This document shows, piece by piece, positions 1 to 11,060 of a stretch of 64,000 nt of DNA. How positions within the stretch are numbered: position 1 is the first letter of the stretch; every line of letters starts with the position of its first letter. The notes under the pieces are model-generated. The model ran no database searches. It was given only the letters and a program-made list of their open reading frames with translations, and was not told where the DNA came from. Made by a program: the position numbers and the translations under genes. The DNA is from Celoporthe dispersa (Eukaryota > Ascomycota > Sordariomycetes > Diaporthales > Cryphonectriaceae): NCBI GenBank assembly GCA_016584495.1, contig WAID01000015.1:806501-870500 (forward strand), in the 5' to 3' direction.

Positions 1-842
1 CACGCAGTTCTCGATCACCGTCCCATTCCTCGGCTGTTTCCTGTCTTTGGTTCTCGATGGCGTTCTTCTCGGCTGAGTTCTGGATGGAGGCTCTGCTCGC
101 GACGCTGGCCATGGTGTTGTAGTCTGTTGACTGCGAGGTGGTGGCCAGGGATTTGAACCGCCGAGAGGTATGGTAATAGACATAAGAATAGATGCCAATA
201 ATTAACAAGATGATGGCGAACCGCCAGCCGTGGTTGAGACTGTAGCGCAGGTCGGTGCGTGATGCTGAGATCCAGCACCAGTTGGCACCGGATGGCATCA
301 TGACTCCCATCGCCACGGCGATGCAGCCGGTGGCCAACGGAACAATCCATATTGACAGACAGATGAGGATCTTTTTGGTGCGAGACACTGCCGGCATGTA
401 GACTTTTTCGGTAACAGTCAAGAGAGTGATCTATAGATCATTGAACGTCAGTATTATAAAGTACCAGCCACCCAAGGGGAGTTGGGTTGAGAGAAGAAAA
501 GGGACAACTTACTACTGCTATGGCGAACATAGAAAAGTCAGCTGCCTGAACAGACACCTGAGCCACCCAGCCATTGATGGAGCATAGAGCACCCGGGGTC
601 AACTTCTTGGTAATAACAAAATAGACCCCGGAACTTGTGCCGTTCAGTGAGTTGATGAACTCGGCCAGCGCGAGGTTGAGAACAAGAGCATGCCGAAAGG
701 TTCCCTGTTCCCGACGGTAGATAGCAAAGGTGAGCAGGACACAGAAAGTCGAGACCAGAGAAAGAGAGCTGCCGAGAAGGACGAGCGGGTCGACGATCGG
801 GTCGAAGAGATTGAACCACACGTATCCTTGGCTCGAATCCAT
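1..842 (-). CDS. cAMP-receptor-like G-protein-coupled receptor (partial, 3' end off the window)
   Basis: This is a seven-helix receptor of the fungal cAMP-receptor-like class (GprH/Gpr11 type), expected in the plasma membrane and coupled to heterotrimeric G protein. Exon 1 is 842-513 (110 codons, ending in phase 0). The intron is 431-512, with donor GTAAGT and acceptor CTATAG. Exon 2 runs from 430 off the left edge. Exon 1 has hydrophobic helices near residues 17-40 and 50-70, and a Cys in the first outer loop (GALCSINGW). Exon 2 continues with further helices around ICLSIWIVPLATGCIAV and FAIILLIIGIYSYVYY, and with the WCWIS and LRYSLNHGWR segments that I associate with this family. A Ser/Thr-rich cytoplasmic tail follows and is cut off. 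The ligand cannot be read from sequence. I am confident of the family but not of the orthologue. Confidence 0.8.
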
Positions 843-1900
843 CGCGACAGGGGAGGAACCAGCGAGTAATTATTAGCGATACGCCAGGTTGACTGTCCAG
901 TGGAATCCAGTTCCCTTTCCAACAACAACAACAACAAAAAGAAGAAGATAAATCTTGACAAGACCTAGGGACCATAGTATATACTTTTATATCATCTACT
1001 GTAGAAAGATCACATGGAGGATCGGCAGTGGTCTCGCGGTCCACTTGTTGTGCCAGAGCTCTCCCTCGCCTCTCGGCTCAGGGAAGCGTGCTACACATCC
1101 GCCTTCACCAGACGTCCTGGTCCGCAGGTTTCAGCCGGGCTGCGAAGGCAAGGCTCTGGACCTACACATCTCCATATAATGAACCATAATATGCACGCCA
1201 TATTGTATAGAATATCCGTGCGAGCAGTGGGGCTAGATGCCAACCCGTCGTTATGGTTTTCAGTCCTTCGCTACGCGAGTGCGGGAGACCCACATGGAGG
1301 CTTGCAGGAGGCGAGGCATGAAACGTATAATCGCACGAGCTCTTCCTTGGCTCCACGCAAATGTCACGACAATGATGTCCTTGGGCAGTATTTTCACCTA
1401 CTTCACAACCGGCAAGATAACCGTAGCACGGTCCTCTGAGCCACGTGGTGGTGACGGCGGTACCTCGCGTAGCGACGGGGATCATTCCCGGTGACGTGAA
1501 TGCTTTTTACATTAGACGAACTCCCCACTGTTCTGTGCGCTGGTTAGCTCAGATGCCCATGTTGTGTATTCTGTAAATATTGGGGCTAAAGCTTCGGACT
1601 CTGGTGAGAAAAAGTTGTTGCCAGGCTGAAAGCTGATACGAGTGGTCCATGGAAAGATACCGACGTACTGTCAAATATGCTAGATACTATGCCCATGCTG
1701 TAAGGCCTTTCTCAGCATAATCATCTGTCTCAAAAATCCTAGCTCCAAGGAACCCACTGCAAGCTATCGAGCGGGACTTCGGCTGCGATAATGTATTCGA
1801 CCTTCGGCTCCGATAAACTCTTGCCCTTGTTAACCATGGGCTGCTACATTGCGCACAGATTCTTAAGTCTTGCGTCAAAATCCCTCAAGTCTCGTATATA
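843..1900. other. Upstream region of the GPCR gene, no gene seen
   Basis: This holds the presumed promoter and 5' leader of the leftward GPCR gene. The short open frames on both strands overlap one another, and none has a recognisable domain, a convincing splice pattern or a sensible start. I see nothing else that can be supported. Confidence 0.5.
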
Positions 1901-3560
1901 TTAACGAATAGATTGACAGAAGGCTATGCCACATGGCTATTCACCTCTAAATTCTCTATGTAGGTGCCGACGAAGAGTTTGGGCCCTCTACTTTGAGGGT
2001 ATTGCATTTAATCCTTCTTTGCCTCTCGATTTAATAACTTCGTGTATGTGCTAAGGCGCGGGAGATGGACTAGGAAGTTAATTGATTCATATCTTACGAC
2101 TTTGCCTTCAAAGGACTTACATCCCTTTCTTTAGACGTCGTTGACTCTAGTGGCAATATGATCATCGTAACAAAAACGGGATGGGATGAGATGAGATGAA
2201 ATGAACACCTCAGCACGTTTCAATTGGCTGATAGCACTAGAAAGAAATACATTAAAAAGATATACACAGCCTCCAGACACTTAAAAGAGTAGATCGTAGA
2301 TGATTTGGAATCTCTGTGATGTGAATAACATTTCGATCGGCCGGGAAACTCATCACACTGTGGACAAAAACTCTCTTTCCTTGCGGACTCTCATACCATT
2401 TAGTATAGGGGAAACCAGCCTAAGGTTAGATTATGTGGTGGACAGCAACTGGAGTTCGTTTATCATCGCTTGAGCCATGAATTCTGGGACGCAGCGAGGC
2501 GGTTGTAATCAAGTCGGTGAAGCCTATTGACCCCTCAGTTTTAATTATATGATCAGACACTTCAAAAGGTTTATCCTGAAAAGTCCTCGACAAGGAGCCT
2601 GCGTACTTTTGCCGGATTCATGGACAATGAAGAACTGAGATCATAAGCTGTATCACTCACGGACTTCAGGCCGATGATATATCCATATCTATTAGCGGTT
2701 TTTGACTAGGACCTTCTTCTAGCTCCTCTTAATGATTTAGCCAGTCAAGTAGTCTCAACAAAGTCACGATCACATTCTTCGGGTAAGTTTATTAATATTT
2801 CTAGCTTCAATTTTTGGATTGGAAGTTGTGCCGAGTATTGTTCGGACACACAGTAAAACTTGAAATGGCACCCCGAGTGTCATGTAGTTTTAGCCCGTCA
2901 GTGAGTTTCAAGAACAACGATCAGCGACTGTCTGCTGAGCTACTTTGCGGATCTCCATGAGGTGTTCTTTTGTCCCCTGTGCGCTATTGAAAGCCTAGGC
3001 TGTCCGACAAGTTCTGCTGACACGGCCTATGTCGTCGAGCGTAAGGTGTCACTATGATGTTCAGCAAGCAATCAATACATGTAAAAGAACCTAGGTACCT
3101 CGGTGCCGTCATTGATGATAGCGTCACATGCCATCGGCAAGCTGAATTTCATCATGAGACACCTGCAATCGGCCGCGATGCGCAGAGTGAGCATATTAAT
3201 TGAGAGGGCGGTTGGAGAAATCGAAGCAGTCCTTCCCCAGAGGCTGAGAGGCTCTGTAACTACCTAAGTAGCCAAACCGCAATAAGGCGGACTCCTGCCT
3301 CAGTATTCTCATCGAATCTGTTTGAATGAGCTCGAGCTGTAAGCCTGAGCTAGATGACAAACACAGAAGCAAATGGACGGCGGTTCGAGGAGGCCAATGG
3401 GCTTGTCTCTTCACCTAGACAGATCGGCTTTCTGACCCTTGGTACTGGGGAGATTCTGGTTTCCCCTTAATAAATTTTAAAAAATTAAAAATGAACATGC
3501 CCTAGGATGGACGTAATTGACGACAGGTCTACGAAGTGTGTTTCTCCCGAGGATGACGAA
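1900..3560. other. AT-richer, gene-poor block, probably decayed repeat DNA
   Basis: Base composition is visibly more AT-rich than the flanks and no open frame of useful length survives. In Pezizomycotina such blocks usually mark old transposon DNA eroded by point mutation or RIP. The 3087-3420 part contains a reverse-transcriptase-like trace, listed separately. The element boundaries and any terminal repeats are not visible by eye. Confidence 0.4.
3087..3420 (+). mobile_element. Possible relic of a non-LTR (LINE) retrotransposon
   Basis: From 3087 the plus strand reads EPRYLGAVIDDSVT. This resembles the conserved [V/K]-[K/R]-Y-L-G-[V/A]-x-[I/L]-D motif near the end of non-LTR reverse transcriptases. 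Downstream, around 3328-3400, a frame reads LEL-stop-A-stop-AR-stop-QTQKQ; TAA, TGA and TAG where Gln or Arg codons might be expected is what C-to-T decay would give. There is no full domain, no poly-A tail and no target-site duplication that I can identify. The match is one short motif, so chance remains possible. Confidence 0.27.
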
Positions 3561-5918
3561 GGACATGGCGTCAGGGGGTCCTGGCTCTGAGGCATTCCCG
3601 AATCCATGTCGCCTCCCGGCAGCCATTCAGCCATCGTCTGCTACAGACTTGCTACTAAAGAAGTTGGTTTGAGGTATATGGATAGTCTCATTCTACGATG
3701 TAGCCTATGCACCCAATTGCACCCACGCTCCTTGCAATTCCAGCTGCCCAGGTTGAGACAGGCCGGAATTACCGAGGCTGCAGGCTGGAGACTGTCGTGT
3801 AGAGGCACCGCGCGTGTGACTACAACACCTGCGCATGCAGAGGAGTCATGAGGTTGCTATCGCTCCCAAGATTTCGTCTGAGAAGGGGAAATGTTGTGGT
3901 GCGGGCCGCAGCGACGGGTCGATCGTCTGTTTTGTGAGGGATCGTCAGAGCGGGTTATGCCGCTGCCCTCTTGCTAGGCAGGCGTGCCAGGGCGGGAAGA
4001 AGACGGGACGAAATAATGACCATGTAATTAATTTTGATGCATCACCTGACGTCAGCCTGGGCGGCTGCTGTGCGTGATTAACGTGCGTGGGTAACGCACA
4101 AATGACCCGACCGCCGGGTCAAGTTGCCAGACCTGGGAGGGGAGAATACAGACGGGTAGAGACCGTTACAGGAGTAGGCTTGCTGCTGGGTGCCATCGCC
4201 AGATCACCATTCCGTCCCGTGTGTGTGTCCCGCCAGGTCGTCACCTGCCCTTTGTGTCGTGATGGTGATTTTGAGGGCACCTCGCCCCTCGTCACTCTGA
4301 TGAGTAGAGCCGCATTGTGTTCGGATCTGGTCCGCTGCTGCACACGAGCGAGCGGGTACGACCTACCACGAGACTACGAAAGAATGAGAGAGAGAGAGAG
4401 AGCTCGAGCGCTTGGACAGTAGTTGAGGACGGGGGGCGCGGCCAATGGAAAGCGTGTGTCTCTCCGGGTTACACAAGAAAAAATGCAGGTCTGTCCATTT
4501 CAAGGCATGGATGGACCTCGGCTGCGCGCACTTACGATGTACACACACGCACAGTTCGGTCTGGTGCGCCATTTTACTGTGGCACATGAAGTAAGTGAAT
4601 GTCACCATCTCACCCACCCCCACGATATGGTTGACAAGGCTTCCCCCCTCCCCCCTTTCTCCTCGTGCCTTTCTGTGATGGGGCTGTGGCGATAAGAATA
4701 GACGGGGCCTTGGTGGAATGGGATACAAAAAGTCCTCAGTAGGCAGCATAGTGTCATGGCTTCGCCTCGGGCGGCTGTCTGACGAGCGGAGTGGACTGGC
4801 TATACGTACTGTACCCACCCACCTTTACTCTGCACGGCTTACATCAGACGACGTATTCTGGAGGGGGACACGGATGGATTGTCCGCAGGCTCTGTCTCTG
4901 ATTACCTCACCGCCCTACCGAGAAGAGATGCTGTGCTATGTAGATAAGTGTAAAAATGAAAAGAGGAAGAAAGCAAGAGAGAGAACAGGAAGAGACAGCG
5001 CAGGTCTCTCGAGCGCTCACCGCCATGGAGACGATCTGGGTGTCTCACCTTGGCGAAATACCGGTGAGGAATAGTGTAGTGTACCTTGTCTTGTACATGG
5101 TCGTCTCGCAGTACTGCTCGTACATTGTACACGCCCCCAGTATGTACCAAGTGGTGGCACCGCATACTGCAGAGAACGTTCCAGGATGGAATGGGAGCCA
5201 GAGCATGGAGGGGTGCTGACGTCTCTCTCTTGATGCGGCCGAGAGGATAGGGCTGCGACGAGGCCCCCTCTCGCAAGTTGCAGCAAGCCTGCCTGGCTGC
5301 CTGATGAGCTGCCCGACTTGTCTGGCCTGGGTGACTGACTGCTTGGTAGTCGTCACAGTTGCAGTTGCTACCTCCTACGTAGGCAGTAGACACCATCACA
5401 TGCCGTCCTGATGGCGCGCTAGGCGTTCGAGGCTGGTGGTTCCTTGGGCCTGGGAGACGGGTCACCCGATGGAGAAGATGAGACGTTGATGCCAGGGCAA
5501 CCTCCCAAGGGAGGATCGGATCTAGGAGCGATCTCGTAACAGCTTGTTAGGATCCTCTGGCCGACAGAGGGCTGGCGAGAGAGCCAGTCGAGGAGCTCTC
5601 TGCGTGCCTTATCAGACCCACCTGGTGTTGTTCGAGATCGAGGGGTAACTGGACGAGATCTCACCTCACTTGGCGGGGTAATTCATGCTCCATACTGTAT
5701 GTAGCACGACGGTAACTGTAATAGGGAAGGCAGCACCACCTGTGCCCTCTACCCTCTGCCTCCTGTACACTGCATTATCTCTCCCCAGCCCCCAGCAAAT
5801 GCGGCTCACTGATCCGTGCCAACAACAAACGCAATGTTTGCATCCGTTCAGCTCCACTCGACGCAATGCAGAATTGGCAGGTCGGAGCAATCGCACATTT
5901 CTCTCACGCGAGAGAGAG

Positions 5919-5942
5919 ACACACACACACACACACACACAC
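5919..5942. repeat. (AC)n microsatellite
   Basis: A run of about 12 AC dinucleotides directly follows a short (GA)n tract. Confidence 0.95.
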
Positions 5943-8273
5943 ATACGCACACATGAACGCGATCGTGCAATCACCCCGCCAAGATCGACCCGCTGGCTTC
6001 TCTAGGCGGACCAGGGGGGGGGAGGAAACCAGTGGACAAAGCTGTGGATCGCGATCCAGCAGGCCTGTCTCCGTCTCGAAGAACCTATCAACTCTTTAAA
6101 CTTGGCACTTGGTACATGTGCTCTACATAGTACTGTCCCTACTGGCTCTCTCCATGCCCACTTGGCAGCTCACTAGAGCCAAGATCTTCCTCCCCAGGGA
6201 GCCCATGCCCAATGGACAGCGAATTAACCTCTCCAGAGGAGAGGCCCTTCAGGCCCCCTCTCAGCCGGCTGATCCTCCCGCGAGCCCACGCACGTTGGCT
6301 CGCAAGATATCCCGGCAGTATACCTCAATTCGACCGCGGATCAGCCGGGATGCACGCTGGCGACGATAAAACTTGGGACGGGGGATGGGATCTTGTGGTC
6401 TCGCAACGTGGGTCGGCTACCTAAATCTCTCGATCTAGAGCGTCGTAGCCGCTCAAGACGCAGGCCGGTCTAATCCTATTGCACTCTTTGCTTCAGCCAG
6501 ACCCCTGTGGACTGCCGATGGCTTAAGCTGGGTGTGCTACGGAACGACGTCGGTTAATGCGGCCCCCATCTGGCCCTGGAAGATGTGCACATGTTGGTCC
6601 CTGCTGGTGGGACTCCAGCTGCTCTCCCTCTCTCCCTCTCGAAGGTGTGCGTGCGTGTGTGTGCTCGCGCGCGCCTTGAGCCGCTTATAAGCCTCATCAC
6701 ATCCACGCCGCTACCCTGCGTTAGGCACGCGGGGCTCTCAACTCGGTCGTGGAGAAAAACCCCATGGCATGGTGTGGATGGCTGACTAGGAATGTGCTTG
6801 ATCTGTCGTAAGACGGGACCAGTACCTGCGTTCTGCTGGCCGTCACGAGGGGCCGCAGATGATCGAAAAGCCGCGGGGGTGTGTGTGTGTGTGATCCCAA
6901 TCTGTACCAACCATTCGCATACGACCACATACGACACTACTATGGTGGTATATGATCAAAAGGACTGCTTGCTACATATTACACGTTGTGGGAGGGCTCC
7001 CCCCCTTCTCCCTGGTGGTTGGGTCATGAAATGCCCTAAGGGGAGGGGGGGATGTGGATTGGTGTGGGAACTTCTGTGCGATCCCATCCAGCACAATCTT
7101 GTGAGTGGTTGGGCCTGGGCCAATGTGGTCGCGACCACGGTCATACCACCAGGCAGGGAGTGCCTCGAAGACCAAGAAGGGAGTTGACTATAGCGTTGTC
7201 TCGGTTTTTAAGGTACTGCTCTGGGTTGCGTACCGAACCCTGGTTCACCCACACCCGACTGGCGCACCCTTCACGGGCGCTCATCACGATTGCGAAAGCG
7301 GTGCCTGGCTGCTGTGGGCCAGCTGCGGCATGCTGGCAGCTCAAGCCCCCGCCTCACGTACAGTACCTGCTCTCAGATTTCCATGCTGCGGCTCCCGAGG
7401 CGTAGTCTTACAACGAGGCAGAATGCCTTTTTTTCTTCTTCGACTTTTTTCTTCTTCTTTTCCCCTCCCTTCTTGGGCCGCTGGCGTCCACGTCAGGCTT
7501 TGCATGATGAGGGCTATTGGCCCCCTCGTTGGGCTGTGATACATGATGGTTGCGCTGTGCCTACTTAGTGTACAGCGGAGAGGCTCCAAGCAGCCCAGAT
7601 ATGGGACAAGGATGGATGCATTTGCCAGCATCTGTTTCGGTGTCGACGCGCCTGACATGCCGCTGCAGTAGCCCGCGGCATCTTTGTTCGGAAAAGGGAG
7701 GGTATATGAGCCGGTTTTAGGGAATAATATACCGTTGTCTGGCGCTGGCAGGCGACACACGTGTCTTCATCGTTGAGGCGTACAGTACTGAGGAGGGCCC
7801 TCTCTTGCGACTTGGAATCACCATTGGAGGGCTTATGGTTCTGTCGGGTTTGCATCATGCTCTCGCAGAGGACACGAGACATTTGACCACACACACATGC
7901 ACACACACACAAGAGTGGTTTAGTCTTGTCTGCGGGGACACCCTCGATCAGAAAATCATCGGCTGTCCATCAGGAGAGGCACACAAAACGGTCGACCTGC
8001 AGTTGGAGGGACACCCCCGCGTCCACTTATCGAGAAGGCGCTCGCTGATTCGACCTATGCACAAGACAGTTTGACTGACGTGGGCTGCTCTCTCTGGACG
8101 GGACGGGATCAGGAGGGGAAACGGCCGACAATCGCGACCATCAATGCACAACCGAACGAATGTTATTTGAATTTGACATTGTGCTAACTCCTGGAGGAGG
8201 GGGCATCATTCAGTGACAATTCTGGTTTGCCGAGCACGCCGAGTCGGGATCTGCCCCCCCAACCCCCCTGATC

Positions 8274-8298
8274 CTCTCTCTCTCTCTCTCTGTGTGTC
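8274..8298. repeat. (CT)n-(GT)n compound microsatellite
   Basis: A CT dinucleotide run passes directly into a short GT run. Confidence 0.9.
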
Positions 8299-8849
8299 TC
8301 TGTCAGCTGCGTCATGTCCTCCTCTTGCAGATGCTGACTGAGGCAACAATATCTGCTCCTCTCCTAGCAAGTTGTATTATTCATAAGCCCAGGCAGGGCA
8401 GTGTAGAAATGAGAAGAAGGAGGAAGAAAGAAAAAAAAGAGAAAAGAAAAGATTGAAAGCAGACCGCCGCGAAGTGCGAGAGCGACAATTCATCCTGTAT
8501 TACTTAGATGACCGCTACTCCGTAACAGTAAGTCGATACGACAGCAGTAACGTCTTGTCGCCTGTTACCTTCCTCTTACACACCGCCATCTTTTCTGCAG
8601 ATTACCTCATCTGCGAGTCCCAAGCGCCGGTACGCTCGCTTTCCTGTCCCAGACCCAACCGGGGTCTTACCAGTTGCCAGGTATACACGATCTGCAGGAT
8701 ACCCTCTTTGGGACCCACGCAGGCCTCTCTCAGTTGCTGGGCCATCAGTCCCATTACCCACACCCCTCGACCAAGTTGTTGTTTTTGTCGATGCCGTCGT
8801 CTTGGGGGTTCCCCTCGCCGCCCGTTTCGGCTCCTCCTCACCTGACTCT

Positions 8850-11060
8850 CCCTCTCCTCCTCGACTTCCCGCGCGGATTCAGATTCTAAATTCTTACCAA
8901 TATCGACACATTCCTCCCCTCTCTTGTTTGGTCAGACCGTGTCAAAGGTGTCTCTTGGTCTGAATCTTGCCCTTTCGCCTCATTAAAAACCACATTAGTC
9001 GCCCTTTTGCCACCTGCTACTGCTACTACCGACACCTCATCCGTGGGCAACGGCCGATACTGGAGACCCGCGTTCGGAACGGACCTTGGGATGCCACGAG
9101 TCGAGGATATATTCGCGAAAACCCAAAAATCCCCCAAGAAGGCAGAGGACCATACCAGAAAGACAGACCCGTCTTCTTGGACATCACCCCCTGGACCGTC
9201 TGGGGATTAGCCCGAGACCCCCTCCTCACACCAACGACCGCCTTGCCACAGGTCCGTCTGCCTGGACTTTGGAAACACAACGGTGATTCCGCAGACGTGC
9301 CATCTCCCGGCAGGACGACCTCATCTGATGCACAAGGTTTGCCTCTTTGGATCCCAGAGAATTCGACATCTCCTGACGCCACATCCCACCACCCCTCACT
9401 ACGGGGAACAATACCAAGGTGCTTGCTTGGTGGACTAGAGGACCTGCAGCTTAGAAGACGCCCCCAGGTTGATACCACCACTTTTTTTTTTCGCCCGCTC
9501 TAGACAGAATCGGATAGGGCCCCTGGCTATCCTGCAGGACGACACACCAGCCCTTTCGAAGAAGCCGATAGAAGCAAGACCAAGGGGCGACAACTTTGCT
9601 GACAACTGCCTCGCCTCGCCTCGCCTCGCTTCTGCCTTCGAACCCACAGGTCTTGCCATCTTGAAACCGACCTCGGGCGATTTCTAAAGGCCACCTCGGG
9701 CGACCACCATCTTGCCAGCCTGCACGCACACAGCCCTGCAGCACTCCCAACCCCTCTCTCTGCTCTCTCTCGACTCAAAGAGCAGCAGGCCTTGGACTTC
9801 TGGACCCAGCTAAGCTTGGTTCCGGTTCTGGCTGGAAGGCGCCCCCCCTGGTCATCCCACCTTCTCAGCACAGCAGCGATTGGATTTGGTCTCGTCCCTT
9901 CCGCTAGACATCGGGACTTTGGCTTTCTTAGGCCAGCGCCATTGGGGACCCACCTTTTTCAGGGCACCACCCTTCTCAGGGCAAAGGTCGATCAGGTGCA
10001 GGGATCTGGGAGGTCGTCATTCATCCTCATCCTGCATCCTGAACCTTGGAGAGAGGTCGCCGGTCGCTCGGTTGTGCTTCTTCTCTTCATCCTCCTCGCT
10101 GTATCGTGAGTGAGTGTGTGTGTGTGTGAGAACGGCTCCTCCGACCACCGTTCCAACCTGCCATCTTCTACTCGGCCTTTTGGTTTTTCTTTTTTTTTAT
10201 TCTTCTTTTTCCCTCTCCGTTCATCTCCGGTCCGACCCTCCTCGTCGTCTCGTGCTTTGTTATTATTACGAAGCATTTCCAGGCCTACTTCGCGACCGCC
10301 GGCCTTCCGTGGACCGCACCATCTCGCCTCTGGAATCCGGGGAAAAGGCCTGACTTCCGCTCCGCTTTCCCAGAGGACAATTGTCGCTGCCTCTTCTGCT
10401 GCTACCCAGTACCTTGTACCACGAAGGGTACAACAGCGGTCTCTCGCAGGGCCAGGCTAGGCCGCAAGTCCAGAGAAGAGAGGAGCCTTCCCAGGGTCGA
10501 TCCCCTCTCTTTCTCAGCCTCCTAGCCTTCTGATCCCCAGCCTTCTTTTCGCCCCCCCTTGATACCTCCTATTATATCATATCGCCTCCCCCCCGGAGCC
10601 TCTCGATTAATCCCCAACCTCTGGTTTTCAGCCCTGCTCACTCTCGCCAGCGTCACCTGTTGCAGCCTCAACAGCGTACATGAGCACGCTTGACAAACAC
10701 CGGCCGCTGGTTCCTGGACTGCCAACCAATAACCCCCCCTGCGAGACGTCATCGTCACACGATTCCTCCGCTGACCCGCTTCTCCCCTTGCACCCAAAAA
10801 CACGCGGCAGCTTTTTCTTTCTCCATCCATTTGGAACAGTGCCCCGGGACGGATACTGCCAAACACTCCGTGGTACCACGGCTCTCTCGGTTCAGTTGGC
10901 ACCCACGGCATCTGGCGTGACATTGCATCGCACCGCCAAGATCACACTCGCCCCTTTTTCTTTCCACCTGCTGGCTGTCTCCCTCCGTGACCGCCACCCA
11001 CCCTTCCCTTTCCCTTCTCCCTACCGCGGCTAGTCCTCAGCCTGCGCCATACCGCACATC
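8850..11060 (+). other. Pyrimidine-rich probable promoter and long 5' leader of the J-domain gene
   Basis: The plus strand is strongly C/T-rich for about 2 kb up to the J-protein start, as is common for long untranslated leaders of fungal regulatory and housekeeping genes. A possible 5'UTR intron begins at GTGAGT (about 10106) and could end at CATTTCCAG (about 10282). A short TCGCC tandem lies near 9608-9630 and an 8-10 nt segment (CCTCGGGCGA) is repeated near 9669 and 9692. Small upstream ORFs are present, but none looks like a protein gene. The transcript start is not identifiable. Confidence 0.4.

Larger units (their letters stand above)
3560..8850. other. Long intergenic region with microsatellites, no supported gene
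   Basis: Many open frames of 60-190 codons occur on both strands here, for example around 4087-4422, 4902-5465 and 7105-7539. They overlap antiparallel, lack domains and splice structure, and include low-complexity stretches. Simple repeats lie at 4385-4402, 5919-5942 and 8274-8298. Non-coding RNA cannot be excluded from sequence alone. Confidence 0.5.

Noticed and set aside
4087..5664. Cluster of overlapping frames of 70-187 codons on both strands
   Set aside because: They overlap one another antiparallel, have no domain, signal peptide or splice structure, and contain repeat-derived stretches.
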